Part shown: positions 18,356 to 27,731 of the stretch, piece after piece
Layout: each line of letters opens with the position of its first letter
Numbering within the stretch: the first letter of the stretch is position 1
Assembly: GCF_026151205.1 (NCBI RefSeq)
Contig: NC_087076.1
Span: forward strand, 5,384,902 to 5,448,901
Direction: 5' to 3'
Source: Bolinopsis microptera
Lineage: Eukaryota > Ctenophora > Tentaculata > Lobata > Bolinopsidae
Length of the DNA: 64,000 nt
Program-made: the position numbers and the translations under genes
Notes under the pieces: model-generated
The model's input: only the letters and a program-made list of their open reading frames with translations
What the model was told of the DNA's origin: nothing
Database searches by the model: none

Positions 18356-19128
18356 GCTTAATTTTGAAATTTGTTTTAACCCTGCTTTTATGAAATTTGT
18401 ATTTATATTTAATAAATGGTTGATGTAATAATGTAGTAAATTGTAATAATGTAGTAAATTGTAATAATAATATAGTAAATTGTATTTGAACACATTGCTT
18501 TGTTTTGACATAATTACCTGTTGTTTACTGTTAACTAACCAAAACCTGTATTCCTAATAGGCATTTTAAATGTTTATTTAGTACCTATGTGAGAACTACA
18601 CCCGCTACTCAACATCGTCAGCTACTCAACATCAATCAGACATCAGTGACCTGGTCTCAGTTCGTGTGTTTGCAAGAACTATTTATCTAATTAATGTTTA
18701 TATTTATTATTTGATTAAACCATTGTTTCACGGTCAATCGTTAGAGTAGGAACAAATTAAACATTACCTTTAAAAGTTTAAAGATTGACATTCTTTATTT
18801 TGCTTACCATCACACCCTAAATTACAAATATGTTTACCAGTTTCTACCAGTTTTTCCCTATTTCTGCTCATTTATTTGTTTCCTGAATAAAAAGTACAAC
18901 AATAATGTTCTGGCGAGAAATTTTGCTCAAAATGTGATACTTATGTTAGTGTGTACTACTTTAATGAGAATTTTAATTACGGCTTATCTTTAAATAGAGG
19001 GTATGCAGTTACTTTTTTCTGTATTATTTCTATTTGCTCGGATCTATTTTGCAAGGTTTTCAAACCTGGTCATAACTGAGAATATATAACACCGTCAGCT
19101 GACCTGTTGTTAGAATAATATTTTTGGA
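18356..19128. other. 3' flank and spacer, no gene seen
   Basis: 18420-18485 has four tandem units of TAATAATGTAGTAAATTG. The place where the 6831-7020 exon would begin (18535) has a mutated acceptor. The rest is AT-rich. 18995-19128 is repeat E copy 2. Confidence 0.5.
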
Positions 19129-19389
19129 ATGTTTCTTAAAAAAGAAAAGGTTGATACATTTAAAAGGGCTATTCACTTGCCTCAGACCTGTAAGGGTGTT
19201 CAGCTTGTTCATGGTTTTATGCAGTTTGCACAGAACAATACCCTTGCTTGGGAACTGTCTAAGCAGTTTGACAGGCATGGGCAACCCGACATGCTGCACC
19301 TAAATAGGACTGGGGCTAGAGTTCTTGCAAGGATAATTAAACAATCAATATTTCTTAGAAATGTTTGTTTAACTGAAATTTTCGTTTAA
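19129..19389 (+). pseudogene. GDSL/SGNH-hydrolase-like C-terminal fragment
   Basis: Frame of 86 codons. ELSKQFDRHGQPDMLHLNRT, GARVLARIIK contains DxxHLN..G...LA, the block carrying the catalytic Asp and His of SGNH/GDSL hydrolases, including the esterase domain found in ORF1 of some CR1-type LINEs. The nucleophile Ser block is absent, so only the end of the domain remains. It is most likely a LINE ORF1 fragment, which is inference. Confidence 0.45.
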
Positions 19390-19459
19390 CTGAAAAAGAA
19401 ATTTACAATCACTGTCAAAAGAGTATTGGATTAGGGCTTCCCCACTTTGAATGCTTTAA

Positions 19460-19579
19460 CGGGCTCATAAGTCGACGGGGGAATCCATGGTTGTTCTCCA
19501 CGGAGATTGGAGGTGTTTGAGTTGTGGAAAGAACAACTTTGCTAGGAGAGGACATTGCTTCCACTGCGGAGTATCAAAT
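19460..19579 (+). CDS. RanBP2-type zinc-finger exon
   Basis: Frame AHKSTGESMVVLHGDWRC then LSCGKNNFARRGHCFHCGVSN, donor AAT/GTAATG. W-x-C-x2-C-x3-N-x6-C-x2-C matches the RanBP2 finger, which binds single-stranded RNA or ubiquitin. It aligns with 41754-41957 (GESMLVMKGDWLC, NNFAKRKTCFSCG). The first finger of the pair seen there is not intact here. The upstream start is uncertain; an in-frame ATG lies at 19487. Confidence 0.55.
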
Positions 19580-19677
19580 GTAATGCACTGTCGTTTTGTC
19601 GTTTCTTCTGTATTGATATATTATAAATAACGGTTAGGTCATATTCGATCCTATATTGTTGTATTTTTTTCTTCCAG

Positions 19678-19838
19678 TGTTAGTTATCCATGATTAACTC
19701 ACAGATTAAGAGAAGGAGATCAGACGATGATAATGCTGGAACATCTTCCGTAAAAGTTGGAAAAGTTGAGACCACTTCCCCTTCAAAAGCTGCGGGAAAA
19801 TCTACAGTCAAGGTCAATGTTGACAGCACTCCCCCGTC
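19678..19838 (+). CDS. Exon after the zinc finger, basic low-complexity
   Basis: Acceptor CTTCCAG at 19671-19677; frame MINSQIKRRRSDDDNAGTSS, VKVGKVETTSPSKAAGK, ending before donor TCGT/AAGT (GTAAGT at 19839). KRRRS could be nuclear targeting. A TAG precedes the ATG in frame, so if spliced to the finger exon a different frame or an alternative start is needed. Function unknown. Confidence 0.35.
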
Positions 19839-19999
19839 GTAAGTTTTAGTTTTACCAATCGAATTCTTAGAATCGTAGCTGGTTTAATTGCAGGGTAAGA
19901 AGATATTAAAAGTTGTTAACGATTTTCTTCATACAAATTACAAGTACCTACTTATTCATTACTCTAATTACCTACTTGTTCATTGCTCTAATTACTTTC

Positions 20000-20255
20000 T
20001 TATATTGCTTACTTGGGGAGGGAGGGCTTACAGTGACCAACCGACCATTTTATGACCATGTGGGTCCGATGTCCCATGACAATGACCATGTTTGTTTTTT
20101 GTTAGAATTCTTGATTAAAAACCTGCGATTTGTTGTTCCCCAGACTATTGAGTCAGCAAAAGATAATAACTACATTTTCTCAGATGTTATCAACGAACTG
20201 AAACTGATAGATCAACGTTGAGGATCAGGAATCGGACGATGACGAGGCTCTACTT
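20000..20255 (+). pseudogene. Unknown helical/acidic fragment
   Basis: Frame VTNRPFYDHVGPMSHDND ... LEFLIKNLRFVVPQTIESAK, ending LKLIDQR TGA; shifting one base continues VEDQESDDDEALLAQI TAA. The T-rich first 30 codons of the longer frame (from 19913) are intron-like. Possibly the last exon of the gene containing 19460-19838. Not recognised. Confidence 0.3.
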
Positions 20256-20345
20256 GCGCAGATATAAACTGGGACCCGTAAGCTTTAAGCACGTGCTGAA
20301 TGAGAATCCATTTTATCATGCATCCATCTTCAAATCTCAAGTTAA

Positions 20346-20858
20346 TATGAAAGCCATCCACACTCTCACAAAACCTTTCAGCTCGCCCCCGAAAATCAAG
20401 AAATAAAGATAAAGGACACAGTGAATGTTCCGGGTGCAAGATCACTGAAACTAGACTTGAAAGACGAGAAATTCGCCAAACTGATGCAGGAGCTCATCAC
20501 AAAGCTCAACAACCAGTGGAACTTCTTTTCTCCGGCTATAGACATCACTCCACAGATAACGAGAATTAAAATGTACATTAACGGGGATTGTCCTGAAACA
20601 TTTCTAAAGGACAAAACGGCAATCCAAGTTCTCCTAAACGGATCACTCGGTAAGTCCCTTTCAAAACTGAAAATTCAGGATATCGATTTCAAAATCATAA
20701 ACTTCCAAGAACTCAAATACCTCAAAAAGCTCACACCCTACCTAAAACCAAAAAGCTCACACCCATGTCCATCAGGTAAATTTATGAGTCCCAACGATTT
20801 TGGCACTGAACGACCCCCAGTATGGGCAGTTAAAAAGAAATATACATTGAAATATTGA
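20346..20858 (+). CDS. Unknown protein, about 170 codons
   Basis: Open from the TAA near 20342 to TGA at 20858. A TTTCAG at 20374-20379 could be the acceptor. Reads QLAPENQEIKIKDTVNVPGA, KDEKFAKLMQELITKLNNQW, ITRIKMYINGDCPETF, then repeated KKLTPYLKPKSS. Charged, helical, no signal peptide. No start codon before residue 80, so an upstream exon is likely. Resembles coil-plus-RRM layouts of LINE ORF1 proteins only vaguely; not recognised. Confidence 0.4.
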   Translation, partial: YESHPHSHKTFQLAPENQEIKIKDTVNVPGARSLKLDLKDEKFAKLMQELITKLNNQWNFFSPAIDITPQITRIKMYINGDCPETFLKDKTAIQVLLNGSLGKSLSKLKIQDIDFKIINFQELKYLKKLTPYLKPKSSHPCPSGKFMSPNDFGTERPPVWAVKKKYTLKY

Positions 20859-21129
20859 TGTTCATCTTCACTGGCTGTCTTATTCTCCTGATTTCCCTAT
20901 AATCTTTCTGATCAAAAATGAACCCAATATGAACTTGCTAATGAAGTAATGAATGCTGAACTTGCTGATCGATTCAGAACTTACCAAACTTTTGATTGAG
21001 AATAAGATTGATTGGATTATGGTTTGGTTATGCATGTATTGCGAAATAAATTAACTAACGAGTTTCTAGCTTATATGGTTTTATAGTTTTGCATTATCAG
21101 AATGACGTTATCTTAGCTTATTGCAGGAC
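20859..21129. other. AT-rich spacer, no gene seen
   Basis: No supported frame or repeat. TTGCAG at 21121-21126 may be the acceptor for the next exon. Confidence 0.4.
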
Positions 21130-21406
21130 AATGGCTGACTCAAAGTGAAAAACAAAAAAGAAGGGTCATCCTTTAGACCAAGTGAACTTATCTAAAAGTA
21201 AAGAAGAAGTGCAGGCTGATGCTATAAAAATGATAAAGACCATTAATGCATTTCCACTGTCAAAAAACATTTCTTGTAAAGATTGGCAGAGATTATTCGC
21301 GCAAAATGGGCTTAAGTTGACTGAGAGCCAGGTTAACAACGTCTTTAAGCGGAAGCGTGACAAACGTAGACCACTAACCGCTGAAATGACCGTTAATGAC
21401 CATTAA
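21130..21406 (+). pseudogene. Homeodomain-like basic exon with one stop
   Basis: After TTGCAG the frame reads MADSK, TGA, then KTKKKGHPLDQVNLSKSKEE, KTINAFPLSKNISCKDWQRL, LTESQVNNVFKRKRDKRRP. The last part has the look of a homeodomain third helix (QVxxxFxxxRxKxRR) though the WF core is absent. It runs into MITE-2 at its end. Weak assignment, one nonsense codon. Confidence 0.3.
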
Positions 21407-21476
21407 TGACCATTGATGACAATGTCAGTTTCGGAAATATCTCAAATACTGACATTAATGGTCGTTGCATCACCCC
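21387..21476. mobile_element. MITE-2, truncated relative of MITE-1
   Basis: Right end CGTTGCATCACCCCC, hairpin AATGTCAGT (21421-21429) / ACTGACATT (21448-21456) and an array of GACCATTAAT units, the same layout as MITE-1 with a different 10-bp word. The left terminal repeat is missing. Confidence 0.75.
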
Positions 21477-22320
21477 CGCTTTAACTGTAATAGAAATCTC
21501 CATGCTAAATGCTTCAAGTCATCTCAAGCACAAATAATCAACGAAAATTTCTACTGTACAAACTGTAAACATTCTATCCCTATTAAACACAATCCTTTTA
21601 AAGTAATATAATGGTCGACTCTGACGACTCTTGTATTCAGAAAATCTCTGATATGTTAGAAAACTGTAAGTCTTATACACTTAAGGAATTTAATATACTA
21701 ATGAAACCGCACTTTGAAAATAATTGCTCAACGATCATTCAAAACATTGATGGTAATAAAACAAATTTTGACGCCTTCACCATGGAGTTAGACAGAATAG
21801 CCGGAAAGCTCCGATTCATTGGACTTGCTGAAACTAATGTTACAATAGACGAAAGTAGTGTTTACCATTTAGAAGGGTATAATCGTAATAACGTATACGT
21901 GGGAAAAACAGTCACCAGCCTCAGCCAACGTGTGAATGGTCATCGCAGTAAATATTATGAGATTTTAGAGGCGAGTAGTAAGGGGAATGTTCAGAGCCAC
22001 AGAGATTTTGATGACGAGAATGTTTTAGGGGCACATCTTTTTAGGGTTCATAATTTGAGGGAGAGATCTGATTTCAATGAAAGTTTCCATTTTGATATTT
22101 TGTGTTCTACATCCCCAGATAATATTAGAAAGTCAGAACAGTTTTATATTGACAGAAATGTATTAAGAAATGCTTACCAGAATCAATATATAAACAAATT
22201 TACCATTCTCTCTTTGAATCACATCTCGGTTTTGCTATTTCTGTCTGGGGAGGTATTCCTAACATCCACTTAAAACCACTATTTATTACCCAAGAAGCTA
22301 GTTATAATCACTTATATCAA
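21477..22320 (+). pseudogene. Chimeric LINE: PHD-like, APE endonuclease start, GIY-YIG, RT tail
   Basis: Four parts in order. 21480-21605: CFNCNRNLHAKCF...YCTNC, the Cys4-His-Cys3 type knuckle of LINE ORF1/ORF2 leaders. 21611-21895: ATG frame with IIQNIDGNKTNFDAFTMELD, FIGLAETN, the N-terminus of an apurinic-type endonuclease. 21896-22150, same frame: VYVGKTVTSLSQRVNGHRSK ... KSEQFYID, the YxG, Arg, His and Glu of a GIY-YIG nuclease. 22155-22320: KKCLPESIYKQIYHSL from the LINE RT, out of frame. The continuous frame is 220 codons. All parts are truncated, so it is a relic. Confidence 0.65.
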
Positions 22321-22641
22321 TATCAATTATTTAGTGAGCTAATACTCAAGGGGGGGGGGGGGGGGGGGGTCCAAGGGGAACTTTGGGAAAGTCCCCCAAG
22401 ATTTCTGAAGTTCCCCAAAACTCCCCAAAGTTCCCCAAAATTATTCACAATTTCTCTAATATACATTAATACCCATTAATGTTAACATGTATGTCATTAT
22501 AAGGTATTAAATCTTAACTTACTTGTTGATACTTGCAGCATGATAATTTTTTGGGGAACTTTGGGAAAGTCCCCCAGGTTTTCTGAAGTTCCCCAAAAAA
22601 AAGTTCCCCAAAATTCCCCTTGAACCCCCCCCCCCCCCCCT

Positions 22642-22905
22642 AAATACCTTGGCTCAGATATCAATGTTCAGGGCATCAGAAACTCAATTAAAACTGGTAT
22701 AAACATATGTATATGTTTATAAAGGATGTCTTGACTACATAGGAGGGAGGGGCAGACCTCGTTCAAATTTATTTGATTTATTTTTAAAGGACATTATGAC
22801 GAAGAATATTATTGTGATTGTAAACAAAAGATTTAATTTCAGTAATTTCAACGATTTAGTGTACAAAGCTCATGATGGATGTTTATGGAGAAGCTATGGG
22901 TGAGT
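22642..22905 (+). pseudogene. LINE RT C-terminal fragment inside composite element
   Basis: KYLGSDINVQGIRNSIKTGI (the KYLGS-I--xG motif after the RT palm of RTE/L1-type LINEs) and then, after a stop and gap, GGRGRPRSNLFDLFLKDI ... AHDGCLWRSYG, the usual C-terminal GRGRPRxxW...DRxxWR block. Different lineage from the CR1-like pieces. Internally deleted. Confidence 0.7.
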
Positions 22906-23112
22906 CGAGACTACTCGGCCACTCGATTTTATGATTTATTTCCTATTATCTTGTGTTTGCTGTATATGGTTGATTAATAAATAAACATATGCTTGAAGGA
23001 CTGTCAAGAATTAAAATTTCCATTTTTCATGGAAGCATCCCTTGAAGCTAAACCAAAAGTATCAGATGCAGTGTCTGGCTATTGTGAGGGACGTTTGGTG
23101 CAGAGTCCCGGA

Positions 23113-23425
23113 AATCTAGATTTTACTCTGGCTATTTCTCAGAAAAGTCGTCCCTTGTAGAGTATAATGGCTCTAAAAAGTGCTGTGAAGATGTAGTTCA
23201 AAAAGGGGACACGGTAGTAACTACTATTCACGGGGCTGATAGTAAATCAGGCAGTGAAATAAACGGTAATAGCACAGGAAGTAACGTTCATAAAGTAAAG
23301 GGTGACGTTCGATTTATCTCAAAAAACCAAAACCCTATGCGTTACTACTGCAAGAATCATCATCAACCACCAGTAAATGTTTGGCTATGGCGAGATGGGA
23401 AACCTGTCCGATGTGTGTTTTCGTA
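23113..23425 (+). CDS. C-family protein copy 1 (about 104 residues)
   Basis: Frame from about 23113 to TAG 23425: FYSGYFSEKSSLVEYN, GSKKCCEDVVQKGDTVV, then KGDVRFISKNQNPMRYYC, KNHHQPPVNVWLWRDGK, PVRCVFS. Copy 2 at 40997-41270 shares CC, the V-R-FIS-N..P block, two histidines, N-IWLW and the terminal RC. Conservation of Cys, His and Trp suggests a compact metal- or disulfide-stabilised fold. No start codon in frame; it is cargo of the composite element. Family not recognised. Confidence 0.45.
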
Positions 23426-23807
23426 GTTTTGTGATATGAATTATTATCGATTGGTATTTTACTCAATAGAGCTGTAAGTTGCCTTACTATCTGATTTTTG
23501 CATTACATTTGGTTCAACTCCTGTATCATCATTTATCATTGCTCGGTGCAATTCAAATATAGTTGTGTTTACTGCTCAATTTTGTAAGAATGCTATACAG
23601 AGCACGTATAGATATGTAAATATATAAAATAAACGAAAAGAACAAAAAACAATACCTACAATCATTGGTAGAATCTAATAAATTTTTTGGGGAACTTTTG
23701 GGGAACTTTGGGAAAGTCCCCCAGGTTTCCTGAAGTTCCCCAAAAAAAGTTCCCCAAAGTTCCCCAAAGTTCCCCTTGGACCCCCCCCCCCTACTCAACG
23801 TTCACAG

Positions 23808-24252
23808 GAGAAGGTGTCCTTTGAACCTAACCCAAAGCGACAATGTGTCAAGAGTAAAGTGGATGATATAGAATGTGTTATCTGTGGGAAATCGTATGAC
23901 CTTAAAAGTGAGTAAAGCTTTAAGCTACCTACCATACATAGGATAACTTTGAACTAATTTCACTTTGGAATGATGATGTACAAAGAGACACATCTGAATC
24001 AATAATTTAGTACTATCTGACTGACTTTTACAATTTCAGGTACGAGAATGGCAGAGAAAATACCAGAGATGCCGCTACTACATTAGAAGACTCCATCGTC
24101 TTAGAAAGATGTACTACGGACTCATTCAAGTATCATAACTCAAAAAGGTACTGGTGCTATTCAAACTATATGAGACGAGCTGCTGCGCATCAAGACAGAG
24201 GTGAAGTTGTTGGAAACGATGATGAGGAGGAAAGAGCTAGAACACGTGGTAG
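23808..24252 (+). pseudogene. Z-family copy 2, frameshifted
   Basis: Exon 1 23808-23907 is intact (CVICGKSYDLK, donor GTGAGT). Exon 2 from 24040 has lost one base right after the acceptor compared with copy 1 (GTACGAGAATGG against GTGCGGAGAATGG), so the spliced frame stops early. Past that the original frame DAATTLEDSIVLERC to GSSYGK is fully open. Confidence 0.7.
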
Positions 24253-24445
24253 TAGTTATGGAAAATGCGCATTCTTAGATTAATTTAGTAATTATTTTAA
24301 GGCCTAATAGTAATAAAGTTTCACTTTCACAAATTGCGAGTTTTCAAATTTAAATTTCTCTATTGTCATTAATCATTGCAGGCCTAAGTAATGACATAAT
24401 TAATACATAACAATAACCATAAATGATATTTTGTTTCAATCAGAA

Positions 24446-24838
24446 ATGATAGTGTCCTACAAGGGATTTCACTATGAGATATGTAATAAAAAATGGGCAG
24501 ATTTGCCGGCCCTATTAGGTTTCCGGGGCAACATCTCCGAGTACGTTATCACCCAAGAATTTTGGGATAGAAGAAGTTCACGCTTCATCGAAGTAGAGGC
24601 TGTGAAGGAGACAACATTCAAGGCCTTGAAATGTTTGCCTGCTAAGGACCTGAATTCAGGGAAACCAGGGGACGTAAAAAGTAAGTTCAAAAGAGCAGAA
24701 GGAAATAGAAGTACGAAAAATAATATATCATTTTTTTCATGGTTAATTTTATTCGTCCTGTTTTTATCTCTCTTACCGTTAAACCCATCATTGCATTGCA
24801 AGACACAAAGAGCCAGGCGTATTTTATGTTATATATAA
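24446..24838 (+). CDS. K-family copy 4, intact first exon
   Basis: MIVSYKGFHYEICNKKWADL, LGFRGNISEYVITQEFWDRR, VEAVKETTFKALKCLPAKDL, then KSKFKRAEGNRS and a probable donor (GTACGA at 24711; alternative GTAAGT at 24681). About 15% of residues differ from K3, mostly conservative, which suggests selection. The micro-exon is not found downstream. The frame after 24710 is T-rich intron. Confidence 0.5.
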   Translation: MIVSYKGFHYEICNKKWADLPALLGFRGNISEYVITQEFWDRRSSRFIEVEAVKETTFKALKCLPAKDLNSGKPGDVKSKFKRAEGNRSTKNNISFFSWLILFVLFLSLLPLNPSLHCKTQRARRILCYI

Positions 24839-25111
24839 ATCATCACCAAATAACAACAGGGCTGTCAAACTGTTTATTGGAGCACTTGCGGACATCTCAA
24901 AACCAATAATAGTAACAGAAGCAGTTAAATTGCTTTTGAACGGTTTGAAGGTCTGCTATATACAGTTATATATATAGTCACGAAAAGGGATCAGATTTTG
25001 ATACACACTGAATTGAACTTTGTGATCAATCTATGGGAGGCCGTCTAGAACGGTTACATAACCCGTGTGATTTCTACAATATATTCATATTTACATCTCC
25101 AGTCTCAGCGA
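24839..25111. other. Spacer, no gene seen
   Basis: No supported frame and no copy elsewhere in the window. Confidence 0.4.
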
Positions 25112-25237
25112 ATGAGTTATAAGTGTAATGGGTGTGGCGCCATCCATAAAGAGGAAGGAGAGCTCTTACAGGAGACGATGTGCATCAGGGACAGACGATT
25201 TGTAGAAGTTATATATAATTATATCAAGGTCTTATAG
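25112..25237 (+). CDS. MSYKC mini-protein (41 aa)
   Basis: MSYKCNGCGAIHKEEGELLQ, ETMCIRDRRF, stop TAG. It keeps the CxxC pair and the EEGELL word but lacks the second CxxC pair and coil of the 49603 member, so it may be a shortened copy. A CAG word in the upstream ATCTCCAGTCTCAG hints at an acceptor just before ATG. Confidence 0.45.
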   Translation: MSYKCNGCGAIHKEEGELLQETMCIRDRRFVEVIYNYIKVL

Positions 25238-25378
25238 TAATAAAGTTTCACTTTCAAAAATTGCGAGTTTTAAAATTTAAATTTCTTTATTTAATTGTCA
25301 TTAATCATTGCAGGCTTTAAGTAATGAATTAATTAATACATAACAATAACCATAAATGATATTTTGTTTCAATCTGAA

Positions 25379-25675
25379 ATGATAGTGTCCTACAAGGGAT
25401 TCCAGTATGAAGTACGGAATTTTAAATGAGCAGATTTGCCGGCCGTATTAGGTTTCCAATTCCGGGGCAACATCTCCGAGTACCTTATAACTCAAGAATT
25501 TTGGGAGCGGAGAAATTCACGGTTCATACAAGTAGAGGCTGTGAACGAACAAACGTTTCAAGCCTTGAAATGTTTGCCTGCTAAGGAACTGAATGTAGGG
25601 AAACCAGGGGAAGTGAAAACAAAGTTCAAAAGAGCTGCAGTTGAGTTGGTGCAGGTCACTAACGAACAAGTTTGA
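25379..25675 (+). pseudogene. K-family copy 5 (nonsense codon)
   Basis: Shares with K1 the TGA at the tryptophan position and the FQ insertion, so both derive from one dead parent. The frame after the stop, LGFQFRGNISEYLITQEFWE ... KPGEVKTKFKRAAVE, is open to TGA at 25675. Confidence 0.7.
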
Positions 25676-26276
25676 CCCTGAGTGTCAAACAGAGGATGTT
25701 TAAACCCTTCTCATAGATAGAGAGCACGGTTTGTCTACAATTTTCTTCCTAACGTTACTATATTATACTAGATAACATTTACAATGATGAACTACTACTT
25801 ACTACTACTTACTACTACTTGCTCTAGTTAACTTGTTATCATTGAAAACAACCTGTTGTAAGTAGAGATTTGTTTATTGAAATTTACTTATGATTTTTAA
25901 TAATAATATAATAACATCACCAAATAGAATAATATGTTGTTGGCAATCATCCCACAATAAATACCAATTAAATTTGCATTTAATATTATCTCTTCTGTCA
26001 GTGAGTTGGTGCAAGTTAATTACTTGTGAATTCGACCCTGGTTGTCGAAGAGAGGTCGTTCAAACCCATCTCGTAGATAGAGAGCACGGTACGTTTTATA
26101 TGAATATATGCACGTTTAGTATTAGAGTATTAGCAAATAGCAATACAATACAAGTAAACATTAAATGTAATCACATAATTTTCTATCGTATAATTATACC
26201 ATTACCTTAATACTTTAATACTTTAATACTCTGCAGTGAAAGAGTGCGGCTGCTCAGCAACCGTAAGGTAAATCAT
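25676..26276. other. Repetitive spacer, no gene seen
   Basis: Shared with 30490-30617 plus 31388-31750 (the second interrupted by a mariner MITE) and partly with 7800-8030. Contains GATGAACTACTACTTACTAC and the empty MITE-3 target CATTACCTTAATACTTT. Confidence 0.55.
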
Positions 26277-27070
26277 GCTACTGCAGAGTTCTATAACAGA
26301 AAAACAAGAGAAAGAACAGATGTCATCACAATTGTGTTACAAAATGTAACAAGAAGCTGCAGAGTGGTATAACAGAAAGAACAAGAGAAAGAACAGATGT
26401 CATCACAATTGTGTTACAAAATGTAACAAGAAGCTGCACAGTGGTATAACAGAAAGAACAAGAGAAAGAACAGATGTCATCACAATTGTGTTACAAAATG
26501 TAACAAGAAGCTGCAGAGTGGTATAACAGAAAGAACAAAAGAAAGAACAGATGTCATCACAATTGTGTTACAAAATGTAACAAGAAGCTGCAGAGTGGTA
26601 TAACAGAAAGAACAAGAGAAAGAACAGATGTCATCACAATTGTGTTACAAAATGTAACAAGAAGCTGCATGGTGGTATAAGAAAATGAACAAGAGAAAGA
26701 ACAGATGTCATCACAATTGTGTTACAAAATGTAACAAGAAGCTGCATGGTGGTATAAGAAAATGAACAAGAGAAAGAACAGATGCAGATGTCACCACAAT
26801 TGTGTTACAAAATGTAACAAGAAGCTGCATGGTGGTATAAGAGAAAGAACAATAGAAAGAACAGATGTCATCACAATTGTGTTACAAAATGTAACAAGAA
26901 GCTGCAGAGTGGTATAAGAGAAAGAACAAGAGAAAGAACAGATGTCATCACAATTGTGTTACAAAATGTAACAAGAAGCTGCAGAGTGGTATAACAGAAA
27001 GAACAAGAGGAAGAACAGATGTCATCACAATTGTGTTACAAAATGTAACAAGAAGCTGCAGAGTAGTATC
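26277..27070 (+). repeat. 77-bp satellite, about ten units
   Basis: Period 77 bp, with AAGCTGCAGAGTGGTATAAC, AGAACAAGAGAAAGAACAGA and the perfect inverted repeat GTTACA-AAA-TGTAAC in each unit. Units differ by a few bases, two have a 6-bp insertion or GCATGGTGG variant. One isolated unit is at 34689-34771. Confidence 0.95.
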
Positions 27071-27291
27071 GTCAGGTTCTCATTATATTAACTTTGTTTA
27101 CAGCGGCATATGTAATATTAGGAGAGTTGTATTTATTTATTGTGATTCACGAGTTTCATTTGTTTAACTTCAAATTTGTTACTTGAATAATATTTTTTTA
27201 GATTTATGTTTTGATTTTGTATTCCCCTTTTACCTTCTAAACCTCCCTTTATCCGCTTGTCTAACCTTCTATCACTTTTCTAGTTACTAGC

Positions 27292-27441
27292 ATGTCATCA
27301 TCAAGGGACCTGATGAAGGCCGTTACTGCCATCAGCAGTGCGTATACCGACGACCTGAAAGAGTTAGAAGAACTCAAGAAACGCCTCAGGCGGGCAGAAA
27401 GAAGAATAAGAGACCTAACAGCGAGACCTTATTTATGTTAA
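27292..27441 (+). CDS. Coiled-coil mini-protein (49 aa)
   Basis: MSSSRDLMKAVTAISSAYTD, DLKELEELKKRLRRAERRIR, DLTARPYLC TAA. The middle is a strong heptad with Leu/Ala at a and d positions. It matches the start of the coil-LRR gene at 16420, so it may be its first exon or a separate copy without LRRs. A TAG before the ATG supports the start. Confidence 0.5.
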   Translation: MSSSRDLMKAVTAISSAYTDDLKELEELKKRLRRAERRIRDLTARPYLC

Positions 27442-27590
27442 CGCAAGTTTGCGTCTTATGAACAATTCACGAATTAAGGAGCAATAATTTCATTACTATT
27501 TGCTATACTAGTGACTTATTTTTATTCATTATTGTTTATTTACTGTCTAATTCCGACAACATGGTTTTATCTCATTGTATCCATCTAAAG
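27442..27590. other. Spacer, no gene seen
   Basis: AT-rich with TTTATTCATTATTGTTTATT words; no frame. Confidence 0.4.
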
Positions 27591-27731
27591 TTAAAAACTA
27601 TCAGAAAAATTATCAAAATATTGACTAACGTTCACTAACGTTCACAAACGTTCACTACAAAATGATTGGAACGTGCGTTCAGTACAACTAAGTTCAGCGT
27701 TCACTACAACTAAGGTTTTACTTTGTACTAA

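Larger units (their letters stand above)
22350..23791. mobile_element. Composite G-ended MITE-3 with 1-kb cargo, one 7-bp duplication
   Basis: The left flank ends TACTCAA (22343-22349) and the right flank begins TACTCAA (23792-23798), as in the uninterrupted locus at 10893. The left part (22350-22641) is a whole MITE-3 with ends GGGGTCCAAGGGGAACTTTG and its complement. The right part (23679-23791) is another right end. Between are a LINE tail and a C-family gene fragment. A single duplication around both MITE parts suggests that the whole moved or grew as one unit. Confidence 0.75.

Noticed and set aside
20212-20445. Minus-strand frames at 20212-20614
   Set aside because: Shadows of + strand coding-like sequence; no motifs.
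26020-26090. tRNA-like B-box words (GGTCGTTCAAACCC)
   Set aside because: No A-box at the right distance and no cloverleaf; the segment is a spacer repeat.
26277-27070. 77-bp repeat as CRISPR array or rDNA spacer
   Set aside because: No spacers between units and no rRNA sequence nearby; simple satellite.
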